This document shows, piece by piece, positions 21,164 to 31,194 of a stretch of DNA of 64,000 nt. Each line of letters starts with the position of its first letter. Position 1 is the first letter of the stretch. The stretch covers positions 186,001 through 250,000 of the forward strand of contig NZ_RKIC01000012.1 of the NCBI RefSeq assembly GCF_003755185.1, read 5' to 3'. Below the pieces are notes generated by a model. It was given only the letters and a program-made list of their open reading frames with translations. It did no database searches and was not told where the DNA came from. Source of the stretch: Frigoribacterium sp. PhB24. GTDB lineage: Bacteria > Actinomycetota > Actinomycetes > Actinomycetales > Microbacteriaceae. Both the position numbers and the translations under genes were made by a program.

Positions 21164-22213
21164 ATGGGCAAGAACATCGTGGGCATCGACATCGGCAGCC
21201 GCTTCGTGCGCGCGGTCGAGGTCGCCGACGCCGACAAGTCCAAGCCGACCATCGTGCGTTTCAGCGAGGTCGCGCTGCCCGACGGCGCCGCGAGCCGCGG
21301 CGAGGTCATCGAGTCGCAGACCATGGCCGGCACGCTCAAGCAGCTCTGGTCGGCCGGCGGCTTCAAGAGCAAGCGCGTCGTCCTCGGCATGGGCAACCAG
21401 CGGGTGCTGGCCCGTGACATGACCGTGCCCAAGGCATCGCACCAACGCATCCGCGAGATGCTGCCGTTCCAGGTGCAGGACATGCTGCCCGTGCCGGTCG
21501 CCGACGCCCTGCTCGACTTCTACCCGTACGCCGAGGGGCTCGGCGAGAACGGTCCCGTCGTCCACGGCCTGCTGATCGCCGCCGTCAAGGACGCCGTGCT
21601 CGGCAACGTGCAGGCCAGCAAGCTCGCGGGACTCACCACGCTGGGGGTCGACCTGATCCCGTTCTCGAACACGCGCCTCCTCGTCACCCGCCCGCGCATC
21701 GCGGGCACGGTCGCGCTCGTCGAGATCGGTCACAGCACGACCTCGGTGATCATGATCGCCGACGGCGTCCCGCAGTTCGTGCGCATCATCCCCTCGGGCG
21801 GCGACGACGTCACGCAGGCCGTCGCGTCGAAGCTCGAGGTCTCGGCCCAGGTCGCCGAGGGCATCAAGTTCGGCCGCGGGCTCGCCACGACCGTCACCAC
21901 GCCGGACGAACAGGCCGCCTCGAGCGCCATCTTCGAGTCGGTCAACGAACTGCTCGGCTCGCTCCGCAACACGATCCAGTACTACGTCAACACGCGCCCG
22001 ACCGAGACGGTCGCGGGCGTCATGATCGCCGGTGGGGGAGCGGCCCTGCCGGGCCTGCCCGAGGCGCTCAGTGAGGTCACCCGCCTGCCGGTCGCCCTCG
22101 CCGACCCGTTCGCGACGGTGGGCTTCGCGAAGAACCTCGACGAGTCCGCCCTGCGGGCCCGCTCGACCGACCTGACCGTGGCCCTCGGCCTGGCCCTGGG
22201 GAGCGCAGCATGA
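21164..22213 (+). CDS. pilM: Actin-like type IV pilus protein PilM
   Basis: PilM is a cytoplasmic FtsA-like ATPase-fold protein that binds the N-terminal tail of PilN and couples the platform to the envelope proteins. The product has 349 residues. The phosphate-1 motif VGIDIGSRFVRAVEV is at the N-terminus, the phosphate-2 region is VALVEIGHSTTSVIM, and the C-terminal glycine motif is VMIAGGGAALPGL. The ribosome site is weak (AGAGAGCAG). It overlaps pilN by four bases. The presence of PilM, PilN and PilO without PilP or PilQ fits a monoderm pilus. Confidence 0.9.
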   Translation: MGKNIVGIDIGSRFVRAVEVADADKSKPTIVRFSEVALPDGAASRGEVIESQTMAGTLKQLWSAGGFKSKRVVLGMGNQRVLARDMTVPKASHQRIREMLPFQVQDMLPVPVADALLDFYPYAEGLGENGPVVHGLLIAAVKDAVLGNVQASKLAGLTTLGVDLIPFSNTRLLVTRPRIAGTVALVEIGHSTTSVIMIADGVPQFVRIIPSGGDDVTQAVASKLEVSAQVAEGIKFGRGLATTVTTPDEQAASSAIFESVNELLGSLRNTIQYYVNTRPTETVAGVMIAGGGAALPGLPEALSEVTRLPVALADPFATVGFAKNLDESALRARSTDLTVALGLALGSAA

Positions 22214-22872
22214 GAACTCGCGGAAAAGACACCGGCATCACCGTAGGAGACGCGCCCCGCGTCGACCTGCTGCCACCAGAGGTCCGCGCCGAGCGTCGTA
22301 CCGCGGCCTTCACGCGCCGGGCCTGGGCGGGCGTGGTCGTCGTCGCGGTCGTGGCCGCCATCGGTTCGGGTGCTGCCTTCCTGCAGCGCGTCCAGGCCGA
22401 GGACGCGCTGGTCATGGCCCAGGCGGAGACCCAGGCGCTGCTCATGTCCCAGACGAAGTACGCGGAGCTCAAGTCCACCCAGGGGCAGCTCGACCTGGTC
22501 GAGGCCGCCCAGAAGGTCGGCGGCTCGACGGACGTCGACTGGCCGACCTACCTCGAGAAGGTGCAGGGCACCCTGCCCGTCGGCGTGACCATCGTCAGCG
22601 TCTCGCTCGACCAGGCGTCGCCGCTCGTCCAGTACACCCAGCCGACGGCACCGCTGCAGGGCTCGCGCGTCGCGACCCTGACCTTCCAGGCGACGAGCCC
22701 GACCCTGCCCTCGGTGCCCGACTGGCTGAACGGTCTCGCGACCCTGCCCGGCTTCTCCGACGCCCAGCCGGGGTCGGTGGCCCTCGAGGAGGGCGTCTAC
22801 AAGGCCGACATCACGATGCACATCACGGCGGACGCCTTCTCGGGCCGCTTCGACCAGACGACGGGTGAATGA
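22210..22872 (+). CDS. pilN: PilN-like type IV pilus assembly protein
   Basis: The product has 220 residues: a short cytoplasmic tail, one membrane helix (about 38-57, WAGVVVVAVVAAIGSGAAF), a coiled-coil stretch (about 58-100) and a C-terminal ferredoxin-like domain. The tail carries VDLLPPE, the counterpart of the NLLP motif that docks into PilM. It overlaps pilM and pilO by four bases each. Sequence similarity outside the tail is low, so the call rests on motif, topology and position. Confidence 0.82.
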   Translation: MRTRGKDTGITVGDAPRVDLLPPEVRAERRTAAFTRRAWAGVVVVAVVAAIGSGAAFLQRVQAEDALVMAQAETQALLMSQTKYAELKSTQGQLDLVEAAQKVGGSTDVDWPTYLEKVQGTLPVGVTIVSVSLDQASPLVQYTQPTAPLQGSRVATLTFQATSPTLPSVPDWLNGLATLPGFSDAQPGSVALEEGVYKADITMHITADAFSGRFDQTTGE

Positions 22873-23645
22873 CCATGGACCGCAACCGCATGATGTTGAT
22901 CGGCGCCGTCCTGACCGGCGTCGTCGTGCTCGCCCTGGGTTTCCTGGTCGGGGTCCAGCCGCAACTCGTCGCCGCGACGACGGCCGAGTCTCAGCAGCAG
23001 AGCGTCGAGACGCAGAACGAGGCCCTGCGCGCTAGCCTCGCGACCCTCGAAGCCGACAACGCGAAGCTGCCCGACCTCAAGTCCGAGTTGGCGACACTCG
23101 ACACGTCCGTGCCCTCTCAGGCCGCCCTGTCGTCGTTCCTCACCGAGCTCGACCAGCTGGCCGTGGCGTCGGGCACGACGGTGACCGCGTTCACATCGTC
23201 CGACGCGTCGGCCTACGAGCCCACCGTGACCGATGCCGCCGCGCCGGCGGCGACCGACACGTCGGCGTCCGACTCGACTGCGGCCGCCGCGGCGACCCCC
23301 GCCCCGGCGACCGCACCCGAGCTCGTGACCGACCCGCTCGTCACCGCGACGAACTTCTCGTCGATCCCGATCACGGTCAGCGTCCAGGGCAGCTACGCCG
23401 AGGCCCGCGACTTCCTGTCGAAGCTGCAGGGCGGGTCGCGCCTGTTCCTCGTGACGACCTTCGCCAGCACCGGCAGCTCGGAGGCCGGCGATGCCGCCGG
23501 AGTCCCCGACCAGTGGACCGTCGGCGGCCTCGTCTACGTCCTCCAGGACGCCGCCGCGACCCAGGCCGACCAGGCCGCCGAGACGCCCACGACCACGGCC
23601 GAGGGCACCGACGGCACGAGCTCGGACACGGCTGCCGGCGAGTAG
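22869..23645 (+). CDS. pilO: PilO-like type IV pilus assembly protein
   Basis: The product has 258 residues with one N-terminal membrane helix (about 10-33, MLIGAVLTGVVVLALGFLVG), a coiled coil (about 40-75) and a C-terminal domain typical of PilO, interrupted by an Ala/Thr/Ser-rich insert near 120-155 and ending in an acidic, Thr-rich tail. PilO forms heterodimers with PilN. It starts at an ATG overlapping the pilN stop; a second ATG at 22875 is possible. It is the last pilus gene recognised. Confidence 0.8.
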   Translation: MTMDRNRMMLIGAVLTGVVVLALGFLVGVQPQLVAATTAESQQQSVETQNEALRASLATLEADNAKLPDLKSELATLDTSVPSQAALSSFLTELDQLAVASGTTVTAFTSSDASAYEPTVTDAAAPAATDTSASDSTAAAAATPAPATAPELVTDPLVTATNFSSIPITVSVQGSYAEARDFLSKLQGGSRLFLVTTFASTGSSEAGDAAGVPDQWTVGGLVYVLQDAAATQADQAAETPTTTAEGTDGTSSDTAAGE

Positions 23646-23667
23646 TCCCGCGCCTCCCGCAGGCGCG

Positions 23668-23673
23668 TAGCCT
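23668..23673 (+). promoter_or_regulatory. Leaderless -10 element before the membrane protein gene
   Basis: TAGCCT lies six bases before the ATG at 23680, so transcription would begin at or next to the start codon. No -35 is evident. Confidence 0.5.
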
Positions 23674-23679
23674 GGATGG

Positions 23680-24255
23680 ATGTCCCGCGCCGTCTACGCC
23701 GTCATGGGCACCGTCCTGTTCGGTGCGCTCGTCATCATGGTCGCGGGCTTCGAGGCGCTGCTGTTCGACCGCGACCCGATCGACGAACCCGACGCCGGCA
23801 CACTGCTCGGCCCCCTGATGGTCGCCGCCGCCGTGCTCGTCGTGCTGCTCTCGTTGCTGCGGTCGGCGGCGCTCTCCGACGCCCGCGACGACCGGGCTCC
23901 GGAGGTGCGGGGCACGTTCCCCGCCCAGCCCGCCGTGTTCGCCCGCCCGGCGGCCACGGGCGGTGCGCCCACCGGCACCGGCGACGAGGCGGTCGGCCCC
24001 CGCGAGCCCGCACCCCACCTCCTCGTCCCGACGATCGTTACCGCCGCGCTCGTGTACGTCCTGATGCTCGTCGTCGGGGGAGTCGTCTACGGGCTGGTGC
24101 GGCACGAGCTCGTCTGGGTGTTGCTGTTCGCCGCCCGGTACGCCGTGTCGCCGTTCGTGATCGGCTCGGCGATCTGCGCCGGGCTCGTCGTCGGGGGCAC
24201 TCTCGCGGTGTCCCGCGTCGACCCCGGGCGCTCCGACCCTCGACCATTTGATTAA
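23680..24255 (+). CDS. Hypothetical membrane protein with four helices
   Basis: The product has 191 residues with four likely membrane segments: about 5-25, 45-62, 112-133 and 140-175. A hydrophilic loop of about 50 residues rich in Pro, Ala and Gly separates the first two from the last two. I recognise no family motif. The frame starting at ATG 23680 is preferred over the overlapping frame starting at 23676 because only it gives a membrane-protein hydrophobicity pattern. A TAGCCT element six bases upstream suggests a leaderless transcript independent of the pilus genes. The rpsL promoter overlaps its 3' end. Confidence 0.65.
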   Translation: MSRAVYAVMGTVLFGALVIMVAGFEALLFDRDPIDEPDAGTLLGPLMVAAAVLVVLLSLLRSAALSDARDDRAPEVRGTFPAQPAVFARPAATGGAPTGTGDEAVGPREPAPHLLVPTIVTAALVYVLMLVVGGVVYGLVRHELVWVLLFAARYAVSPFVIGSAICAGLVVGGTLAVSRVDPGRSDPRPFD

Positions 24256-24276
24256 GGCACTAGCGCAAGATAAGCT
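24248..24276 (+). promoter_or_regulatory. Promoter of the rpsL-rpsG-fusA unit
   Basis: TTGATT at 24248-24253, a 17-base spacer and TAAGCT at 24271-24276 match a housekeeping promoter. Its -35 lies inside the last codons of the preceding gene. The leader to rpsL is about 180 bases and contains a GACCTCGCGGTC-type inverted repeat near 24320-24335. Confidence 0.7.
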
Positions 24277-24464
24277 CTTTCGGGTGTGCGCCTGACCGCG
24301 CGCCCGAATAAAAGCCCCCTCGACCTCGCGGTCGAGACGGGCAGACCGTCTCGGTCACCGAGACGAGGATGCCGGCTGATCAGCCGGACAGAGCAGAGCG
24401 ATGCGAGAGCAGCGCGACTCGGCGTGTTCGAGAGAGCAGCGTCGAGATCCGATGAGGAGAACCA

Positions 24465-24839
24465 GTGCCAACTATTCAGCAGCTGGTCCGTAAGGGACGC
24501 ACGCCGAAGGTCGTCAAGACCAAGGCCCCCGCCCTGAAGGCCAACCCCCAGCAGCGTGGCGTGTGCACCCGTGTGTACACCACCACCCCCAAGAAGCCGA
24601 ACTCGGCGCTCCGCAAGGTCGCCCGTGTCAAGCTCTCGAACGGCACCGAGGTCACCGCCTACATCCCCGGCGAGGGTCACAACCTGCAAGAGCACTCGAT
24701 GGTGCTCGTCCGCGGTGGTCGTGTGAAAGACCTCCCCGGTGTGCGTTACAAGATCGTCCGTGGCGCGCTCGACACCCAGGCCGTCAAGAACCGCAAGCAG
24801 GCCCGCAGCCGCTACGGAGCGAAAGCAGAGAAGAAGTAA
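24465..24839 (+). CDS. rpsL: 30S ribosomal protein uS12
   Basis: uS12 sits at the decoding centre and governs accuracy. The product has 124 residues, the family length. The loop [12 protein letters not shown] holds Lys43 and the second loop [13 protein letters not shown] holds Lys88; both are wild type, so ribosomal streptomycin sensitivity is predicted. The start is a GTG at 24465 with AGGAGA upstream. Its TAA overlaps the rpsG ATG by one base (TAATG). Confidence 0.99.
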   Translation: MPTIQQLVRKGRTPKVVKTKAPALKANPQQRGVCTRVYTTTPKKPNSALRKVARVKLSNGTEVTAYIPGEGHNLQEHSMVLVRGGRVKDLPGVRYKIVRGALDTQAVKNRKQARSRYGAKAEKK

Positions 24840-25309
24840 TGCCTCGTAAAGGACCCGCTCCCAAGCGCCCTGTCGTCGCCGACCCGGTCTACGGTGCGCC
24901 GATCGTCAGCCAGCTCGTCAACAAGATCCTCCTCGACGGCAAGAAGGGCCTCGCCGAGCGCATCGTCTACGGTGCTCTCGCCGGCGTCTCCGCCAAGAAC
25001 GACCAAGACGCGGTCGCCACGCTGAAGAAGGCGCTCGACAACGTGCGCCCCACGCTCGAGGTCCGCTCGCGTCGCGTCGGCGGTTCGACCTACCAGGTCC
25101 CCGTCGAGGTCAAGCCCCACCGCGCCAACACCCTGGCCCTCCGCTGGCTCACCAGCTACGCCAAGGCTCGTCGCGAGAAGACGATGACCGAGCGTCTCAT
25201 GAACGAGATCCTCGACGCGTCGAACGGTCTCGGCGCCGCTGTCAAGCGTCGTGAAGACACGCACAAGATGGCCGAGTCGAACAAGGCCTTCGCGCACTAC
25301 CGCTGGTAA
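24839..25309 (+). CDS. rpsG: 30S ribosomal protein uS7
   Basis: uS7 nucleates assembly of the 30S head and contacts the E-site tRNA. The product has 156 residues, starting [11 protein letters not shown] and ending AFAHYRW, as in other actinobacteria. The ATG at 24839 overlaps the rpsL stop. A strong hairpin lies between its stop and fusA, which could reduce read-through into the elongation factor gene. Confidence 0.98.
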   Translation: MPRKGPAPKRPVVADPVYGAPIVSQLVNKILLDGKKGLAERIVYGALAGVSAKNDQDAVATLKKALDNVRPTLEVRSRRVGGSTYQVPVEVKPHRANTLALRWLTSYAKARREKTMTERLMNEILDASNGLGAAVKRREDTHKMAESNKAFAHYRW

Positions 25310-25314
25310 CCGGC

Positions 25315-25359
25315 ACGAGGAGGCGCGGTGTGCGCACGACGCGCACCGCACCTCCTCGT
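25315..25359 (+). terminator. Hairpin between rpsG and fusA (GGAGGCGCG class)
   Basis: ACGAGGAGG pairs with CCTCCTCGT, and after one mismatch the inner GCG/CGC and GTGCGC/GCGCAC arms also pair. It ends about 27 bases before the fusA ribosome site. It may be an attenuator or an mRNA processing site. Confidence 0.55.
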
Positions 25360-25396
25360 CCCCCCAACTTCCCCACCTACCCCTTCGGAGGAACCT

Positions 25397-27511
25397 GTGG
25401 CACAGGACGTGCTCACCGACCTGAACAAGGTCCGCAACATCGGCATCATGGCGCACATCGATGCTGGCAAGACGACGACCACCGAGCGCATCCTGTACTA
25501 CACGGGCATCACCCACAAGATCGGTGAGGTGCACGACGGTGCGGCCACCATGGACTGGATGGCGCAAGAGCAAGAGCGTGGCATCACGATCACCTCGGCG
25601 GCGACGACCTGCTTCTGGAACAAGAACCAGATCAACATCATCGACACCCCCGGTCACGTCGACTTCACGGTCGAGGTCGAGCGTTCGCTCCGCGTGCTCG
25701 ACGGTGCCGTCGCCGTCTTCGACGGGAAAGAGGGCGTCGAGCCCCAGTCCGAGACCGTCTGGCGTCAGGCCGACAAGTACGACGTCCCGCGCATCTGCTT
25801 CGTCAACAAGATGGACAAGCTCGGTGCCGACTTCTACTTCACGGTCGACACGATCATCAACCGCCTCGGTGCCAAGCCGCTGGTGATGCAGCTCCCGATC
25901 GGTTCCGAGAGCTCCTTCGAGGGTGTCGTCGACCTGGTCGAGATGCGTGCCCTCACGTGGCGCGGCGACGCCAAGGGTGACGTCGAGCTGGGTGCGAAGT
26001 ACGAGATCGAAGAGATCCCGGAAGACCTCAAGGAGAAGGCGGCCGAGTACCGCGCCAAGCTCCTCGAGACGGTCGCCGAGTCCGACGACGTGCTGCTCGA
26101 GAAGTACTTCGGTGGCGAAGAGCTCACGATCGCCGAGATCAAGGGCGCCGTCCGCAAGATGACGGTCAACTCCGAGCTCTACCCGATCTTCTGTGGTTCG
26201 GCCTTCAAGAACCGCGGTGTGCAGCCCATGCTCGACGCGGTCATCGACTACCTGCCCTCGCCGCTCGACGTGCCTCCCATGGAGGGCCACGACGTCCGTG
26301 ACGCCGAGAAGATCATCATCCGCAAGCCCGAGTCGACCGAGCCCTTCTCGGCTCTCGCCTTCAAGGTCGCGGTGCACCCCTTCTTCGGTCGTCTCACCTA
26401 TGTCCGCGTCTACTCGGGTTCGATCGAGTCCGGCGCCCAGGTCATCAACTCGACCAAAGACAAGAAAGAGCGCATCGGCAAGATCTTCCAGATGCACTCC
26501 AACAAGGAGAACCCCGTCGACAGCGTGACCGCAGGTCACATCTACGCCGTCATCGGGCTCAAGTTCACCACCACCGGTGACACCCTGTGCGACCCGGCCG
26601 ACCAGATCGTCCTCGAGTCGATGACGTTCCCCGAGCCCGTCATCGAGGTCGCCATCGAGCCGAAGACCAAGGCCGACCAAGAGAAGCTGTCGTTGGCCAT
26701 CCAGAAGCTCGCCGAAGAAGACCCGACGTTCCGCGTCGAGCTCAACGCCGAGACGGGCCAGACGGTCATCAAGGGCATGGGCGAGCTCCACCTCGACATC
26801 CTGGTCGACCGCATGAAGCGCGAGTTCAACGTCGAGGCCAACGTGGGTAAGCCCCAGGTCGCGTACCGCGAGACTCTCAAGAAGGGCATCGAGCGCTACG
26901 ACTACACCCACAAGAAGCAGACCGGTGGTTCGGGTCAGTTCGCCAAGGTTCAGATCGCCCTCGAGCCCTTCGAGGTCACGGCCGAGTCGACCTACGAGTT
27001 CGTCAACAAGGTCACCGGTGGCCGCATCCCCCGCGAGTACATCCCCTCGGTCGATGCCGGCATCCAGGACGCCATGCAGGTCGGCGTGCTCGCCGGCTAC
27101 CCGACGGTGGGCGTCCGCGCCCTGCTGCTCGACGGTGCGGCGCACGACGTCGACTCGTCCGAGATGGCGTTCAAGATCGCTGGGTCGATCGCCTACAAAG
27201 AGGCGGCTCGCAAGGCCCAGCCCGTTCTCCTCGAGCCGCTCATGGCGGTCGAGGTCCGTACGCCCGAGGAATACATGGGCGACGTCATCGGCGACCTCAG
27301 CTCGCGACGCGGGCAGATCTCGTCGATGGAAGACGCCAGTGGTGTGAAGGTCGTTCGGGCCAGCGTGCCGCTGTCGGAGATGTTCGGTTACGTCGGAGAC
27401 CTGCGGTCGAAGACCTCGGGCCGGGCCGTCTACTCGATGACGTTCGAGTCGTACCAAGAGGTGCCCTCGGCCGTCGCCGAAGAGATCATCCAGAAGAACA
27501 AGGGCGAATAG
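25397..27511 (+). CDS. fusA: Elongation factor G
   Basis: EF-G is the GTPase that drives translocation. The product has 704 residues. The G1 motif [10 protein letters not shown], the DTPGHVDF motif (G3) and NKMDKLGAD (G4) are intact in the first 150 residues, followed by domains II-V (domain IV near [20 protein letters not shown]). The start is a GTG at 25397 with GGAGGA upstream; no ATG fits. Codon use is strongly biased, with the CAA-GAG-CAA-GAG run at 25565-25576 a clear example of A-ending codons before GAG. Confidence 0.98.
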   Translation: MAQDVLTDLNKVRNIGIMAHIDAGKTTTTERILYYTGITHKIGEVHDGAATMDWMAQEQERGITITSAATTCFWNKNQINIIDTPGHVDFTVEVERSLRVLDGAVAVFDGKEGVEPQSETVWRQADKYDVPRICFVNKMDKLGADFYFTVDTIINRLGAKPLVMQLPIGSESSFEGVVDLVEMRALTWRGDAKGDVELGAKYEIEEIPEDLKEKAAEYRAKLLETVAESDDVLLEKYFGGEELTIAEIKGAVRKMTVNSELYPIFCGSAFKNRGVQPMLDAVIDYLPSPLDVPPMEGHDVRDAEKIIIRKPESTEPFSALAFKVAVHPFFGRLTYVRVYSGSIESGAQVINSTKDKKERIGKIFQMHSNKENPVDSVTAGHIYAVIGLKFTTTGDTLCDPADQIVLESMTFPEPVIEVAIEPKTKADQEKLSLAIQKLAEEDPTFRVELNAETGQTVIKGMGELHLDILVDRMKREFNVEANVGKPQVAYRETLKKGIERYDYTHKKQTGGSGQFAKVQIALEPFEVTAESTYEFVNKVTGGRIPREYIPSVDAGIQDAMQVGVLAGYPTVGVRALLLDGAAHDVDSSEMAFKIAGSIAYKEAARKAQPVLLEPLMAVEVRTPEEYMGDVIGDLSSRRGQISSMEDASGVKVVRASVPLSEMFGYVGDLRSKTSGRAVYSMTFESYQEVPSAVAEEIIQKNKGE

Positions 27512-27640
27512 TCCTGAACCGCGTGGTCGTCCGACGACCGCGTAACATGTACACACACCAATCCGCAGGGCGACCGGTAGGCCGGGTCATCGACCCGGCC
27601 CCCGGGCCGCACTGCAACCGAGTCCTGAGGAGGACCCACA

Positions 27641-28831
<1,191 letters not shown>

Positions 28832-28864
28832 CCACCGCCTCGGCAGTGCTACTGATCTGACGAG

Positions 28865-28897
28865 AGAGGTCAGGCCCCACGGGGTCTGGCCTCTTTC
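28865..28897 (+). terminator. tuf terminator
   Basis: AGAGG-CAG-CCC pairs with GGG-CTG-CCTCT (arms 28865-28878 and 28882-28894, with G-U pairs), followed by TTT. This is a good intrinsic terminator 34 bases past tuf. Confidence 0.8.
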
Positions 28898-28956
28898 GCG
28901 TTCCCGGTGCACGATGGAGCTGACGTCGGACGGTCCGGCGCCGACGGGAGGACCCC

Positions 28957-29169
28957 ATGGCAGGCTTCGACGACATCACCAAGAAGGCCCAGGCCTTCCT
29001 GAAGGATGGCAAGGTGCAGGAGGCGCTCAAGAGCGAGAAGGCCGAGGGGGTCAGCGACAACATCCTCGACGCCGTCGCCGACGCGGCCGACAAGGCCACC
29101 GGAGGCAAGCACCGCGACAAGATCCAGCAGGCGAAAGAGCAGGCCGACAAGAAGCTCGGCAACCAGTAG
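28957..29169 (+). CDS. Small MT0933/Rv0909-like antitoxin-family protein
   Basis: The product has 70 residues, is Lys/Asp/Ala-rich and mostly helical: GFDDITKKAQAFLKD, then ILDAVADAADKATGGKHRDK. This matches the small MT0933-type antitoxin family of actinobacteria, which is also often confused with CsbD-like stress proteins. GGGAGG lies seven bases before the ATG. No toxin-like partner lies next to it: the neighbours are tuf and a topoisomerase, each separated by a terminator. It is therefore probably a stand-alone housekeeping or stress protein. Family assignment is moderate. Confidence 0.6.
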   Translation: MAGFDDITKKAQAFLKDGKVQEALKSEKAEGVSDNILDAVADAADKATGGKHRDKIQQAKEQADKKLGNQ

Positions 29170-29179
29170 CCCGTACCGA

Positions 29180-29209
29180 CGAAGCCCCCTCCTGATGGCG
29201 GGGGCTTCG
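29180..29209 (+). terminator. Terminator after the small antitoxin-like gene
   Basis: CGAAGCCCCC (29180-29189) pairs with GGGGGCTTCG (29200-29209) around a ten-base loop, ten bases after the stop. The stem is perfect. Confidence 0.75.
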
Positions 29210-29257
29210 CTGTACCCCGCCCAGCCCCCTCGGTGACGGGCGGTGTTCACTCGACCG

Positions 29258-30250
29258 ATGCCGCGCCTCCGGAGGACCGATTCGAGCCGGCCCGGGCTGA
29301 CCCGGGTCCGCGCCGGACGAGGTTTCTCGTACCGCACCGCCGACGGAACGGCCGTCGCCGACACCGGGCTCCGGGGGCGCATCGAGAGACTCGCCATCCC
29401 ACCCGCCTGGACCGACGTCTGGATCTCCCCGTACGACAACGGCCACATCCAGGCCACAGGAGTGGACGCTGCGGGTCGGCGCCAGTACATCTACCACCCG
29501 ACGTGGCGGGAGCAGAAGGACCGCATCAAGTTCGATCGGGCACTCGACCTCGCGGAGTCGCTGCCGACCGCCCGCCGTTTCGTCACTCGTGACCTCCGCC
29601 TCGACGGGGCCGGCCGGGAGCGCGTCCTCGCCGCCGCCTTCCGCATGCTCGACACCGGCTCCCTGCGCGTGGGGTCCGAGCGCTACGCGCAGGAGCACGG
29701 CAGCCATGGGTTGTCGACGTTGCTCTGCGCCCACGCGACCGTCTCCGGCGACACGGTGTCGCTGGCCTTCCCCGGCAAGAGCGGTCAGGACTGGGACTCC
29801 GAGATCCGCGACGCCGACCTCGCGGCCGTCGTGCGCAGCTTGAAACGACGCGGTGGACGGGCCCGGTTGCTGGCCTGGAAGGCCGAGGACGGGGGAGTGG
29901 AGGAGGCGCGCGCGGCCTGGCACCCGCTCCGAGCGACCGAGATCAACGAGTACGTCAAGGAGAGGGCCGGTGACGAGTTCACCGCCAAGGACTTCCGCAC
30001 CTTGCACGGCACCGTCGCCGCCGCCGTCAGCCTGGCCCGCTCCGGGCCACAGGCGACGGCCTCCCGGCAGTCGAGGTCCCTCGCCCAGGCGATGCGTGAC
30101 GCCGCCGCCGTGCTCGGCAACACCCCGGCGATCGCGAAGTCCTCGTACGTCGATCCCCGGCTGGTCGACGCGTACCGCCATGGTGAGACGATCGACCCGG
30201 ACCGCGTCCACGCCGCCGAATCCGAGGTCAGGGCGTTGCTGTTCCGCTGA
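29258..30250 (+). CDS. DNA topoisomerase IB (bacterial/poxvirus type)
   Basis: This enzyme relaxes supercoils by transient 3'-phosphotyrosyl nicking. The product from the ATG at 29258 has 330 residues, typical of bacterial TopIB. Catalytic residues can be placed: Arg142 (GSERYAQEHGSHG), Lys174 (FPGKSG), Arg247 (KDFRTLHGT) and the nucleophile Tyr297 (AKSSYVDPR). Asn replaces the poxvirus His just before it (LGNTPAI), as in other bacterial members. A GTG at 29243 would add five residues; neither start has a clear ribosome site. It stands alone between a terminator and the DarT-like gene. Confidence 0.9.
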   Translation: MPRLRRTDSSRPGLTRVRAGRGFSYRTADGTAVADTGLRGRIERLAIPPAWTDVWISPYDNGHIQATGVDAAGRRQYIYHPTWREQKDRIKFDRALDLAESLPTARRFVTRDLRLDGAGRERVLAAAFRMLDTGSLRVGSERYAQEHGSHGLSTLLCAHATVSGDTVSLAFPGKSGQDWDSEIRDADLAAVVRSLKRRGGRARLLAWKAEDGGVEEARAAWHPLRATEINEYVKERAGDEFTAKDFRTLHGTVAAAVSLARSGPQATASRQSRSLAQAMRDAAAVLGNTPAIAKSSYVDPRLVDAYRHGETIDPDRVHAAESEVRALLFR

Positions 30251-30354
30251 GGTCCGTCGATGCCGTCGACGTCCCACGGTCCACGGACGGACCTCGTCGT
30301 GACGTAACCTAGAGGGTCGCGTCCCGTTCGGGTCGCCCGAAAGGAACAACTGCA

Positions 30355-31194
30355 GTGACTGACGAGTGCATCCACGGATTCGAGCGAGAGTTGTGCGACA
30401 TCTGCGCTCCCCGCAAGCGGGAGGGCGTCGCCGATGGCATGCCCTCGGCCGCCGCACGGTCGGTCACCACCCGCCGCCGCCCCTCCAACCGCAAGCCCGA
30501 GTCGCTGCGCAGCACGCCTGCGTTGGCCCGTGACTCCGCCGCCGTCGCCGTGGCCGCACAGTCGGCCGCCACCCCCGTCCCCGAGTTCTCGACGCAGCGC
30601 GCCTACCACTGGACCCACGTCTCGAACCTGCCCGGCATCCTCGCGTCCGGTGTCCTGCAGGCCGGTGCCACCCCCGTGCTCGACATCAGCTCCGAGGCCA
30701 CTCGGGCCCTCCGCGCCTCCGTCACGACCGCATCGGGCCAGCCCGTCGGCGCGCACGTCCCGTTCTCGCTGTCGCCGCATGCGACCGCCTGGGACGCCGT
30801 CCGTACCGGCGCCGAGGGGTACGAGTGGTCCGAGGCCGCGCGTCAGGCCCGCGCGATCGACTTCGTCATGCTCGTGGTGCCCGTCGCCTCGCTCGGCGAC
30901 GACTTCGTGGTGACCGAGGGCGACGCGGCCGTCGAGGGTGTCCGCGCCGCCGCGGGGCTCGACGACGCGTCGTCGATGGTCCGCCGCTTCAGCCTGAAGG
31001 ACCCCGACCTGCTCGGGCCCGAGGTGCTCGTCCCCGGATCGGTGCCCTTCTCGTCGGTGACCCTCGTGGGCGTCCCGAACGACAAGGTCCGCGACGCCGT
31101 GAAAGAGACCCTCGCCGAGCTGGGTGCCGACGCACCGCGCGTCGCCGTCTACCCGCCGTGGTTCCGCCCGGCCCCGGTCGTCGAAGCGGTCTGA
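30355..31194 (+). CDS. DarT-like (DUF4433) ADP-ribosyltransferase homologue with Cys/His N-terminus
   Basis: DarT toxins ADP-ribosylate thymidine in single-stranded DNA. The product has 279 residues. Residues 84-100 (YHWTHVSNLPGILASGV) match the DarT NAD-pocket motif, and Glu223 in GPEVLVPG sits where DarT has its catalytic Glu in an AEFLV-type strand. From memory of the family, most members have Pro-Arg-Ser in the VPF segment, while here it reads SPH (His142). Residues 5-17 (CIHGFERELCDIC) form a CxH...CxxC cluster that could bind zinc. No DarG macrodomain antitoxin lies nearby. The start is a GTG with AAAGGAAC upstream. Biochemical activity is unproven; it may be a domesticated homologue. 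Confidence 0.7.
   Translation: MTDECIHGFERELCDICAPRKREGVADGMPSAAARSVTTRRRPSNRKPESLRSTPALARDSAAVAVAAQSAATPVPEFSTQRAYHWTHVSNLPGILASGVLQAGATPVLDISSEATRALRASVTTASGQPVGAHVPFSLSPHATAWDAVRTGAEGYEWSEAARQARAIDFVMLVVPVASLGDDFVVTEGDAAVEGVRAAAGLDDASSMVRRFSLKDPDLLGPEVLVPGSVPFSSVTLVGVPNDKVRDAVKETLAELGADAPRVAVYPPWFRPAPVVEAV

Noticed and set aside
23676-24251. Alternative frame starting at ATG 23676 over the membrane protein gene
   Set aside because: Its translation is Arg-rich without hydrophobic segments; the frame starting at 23680 gives four clean membrane helices.
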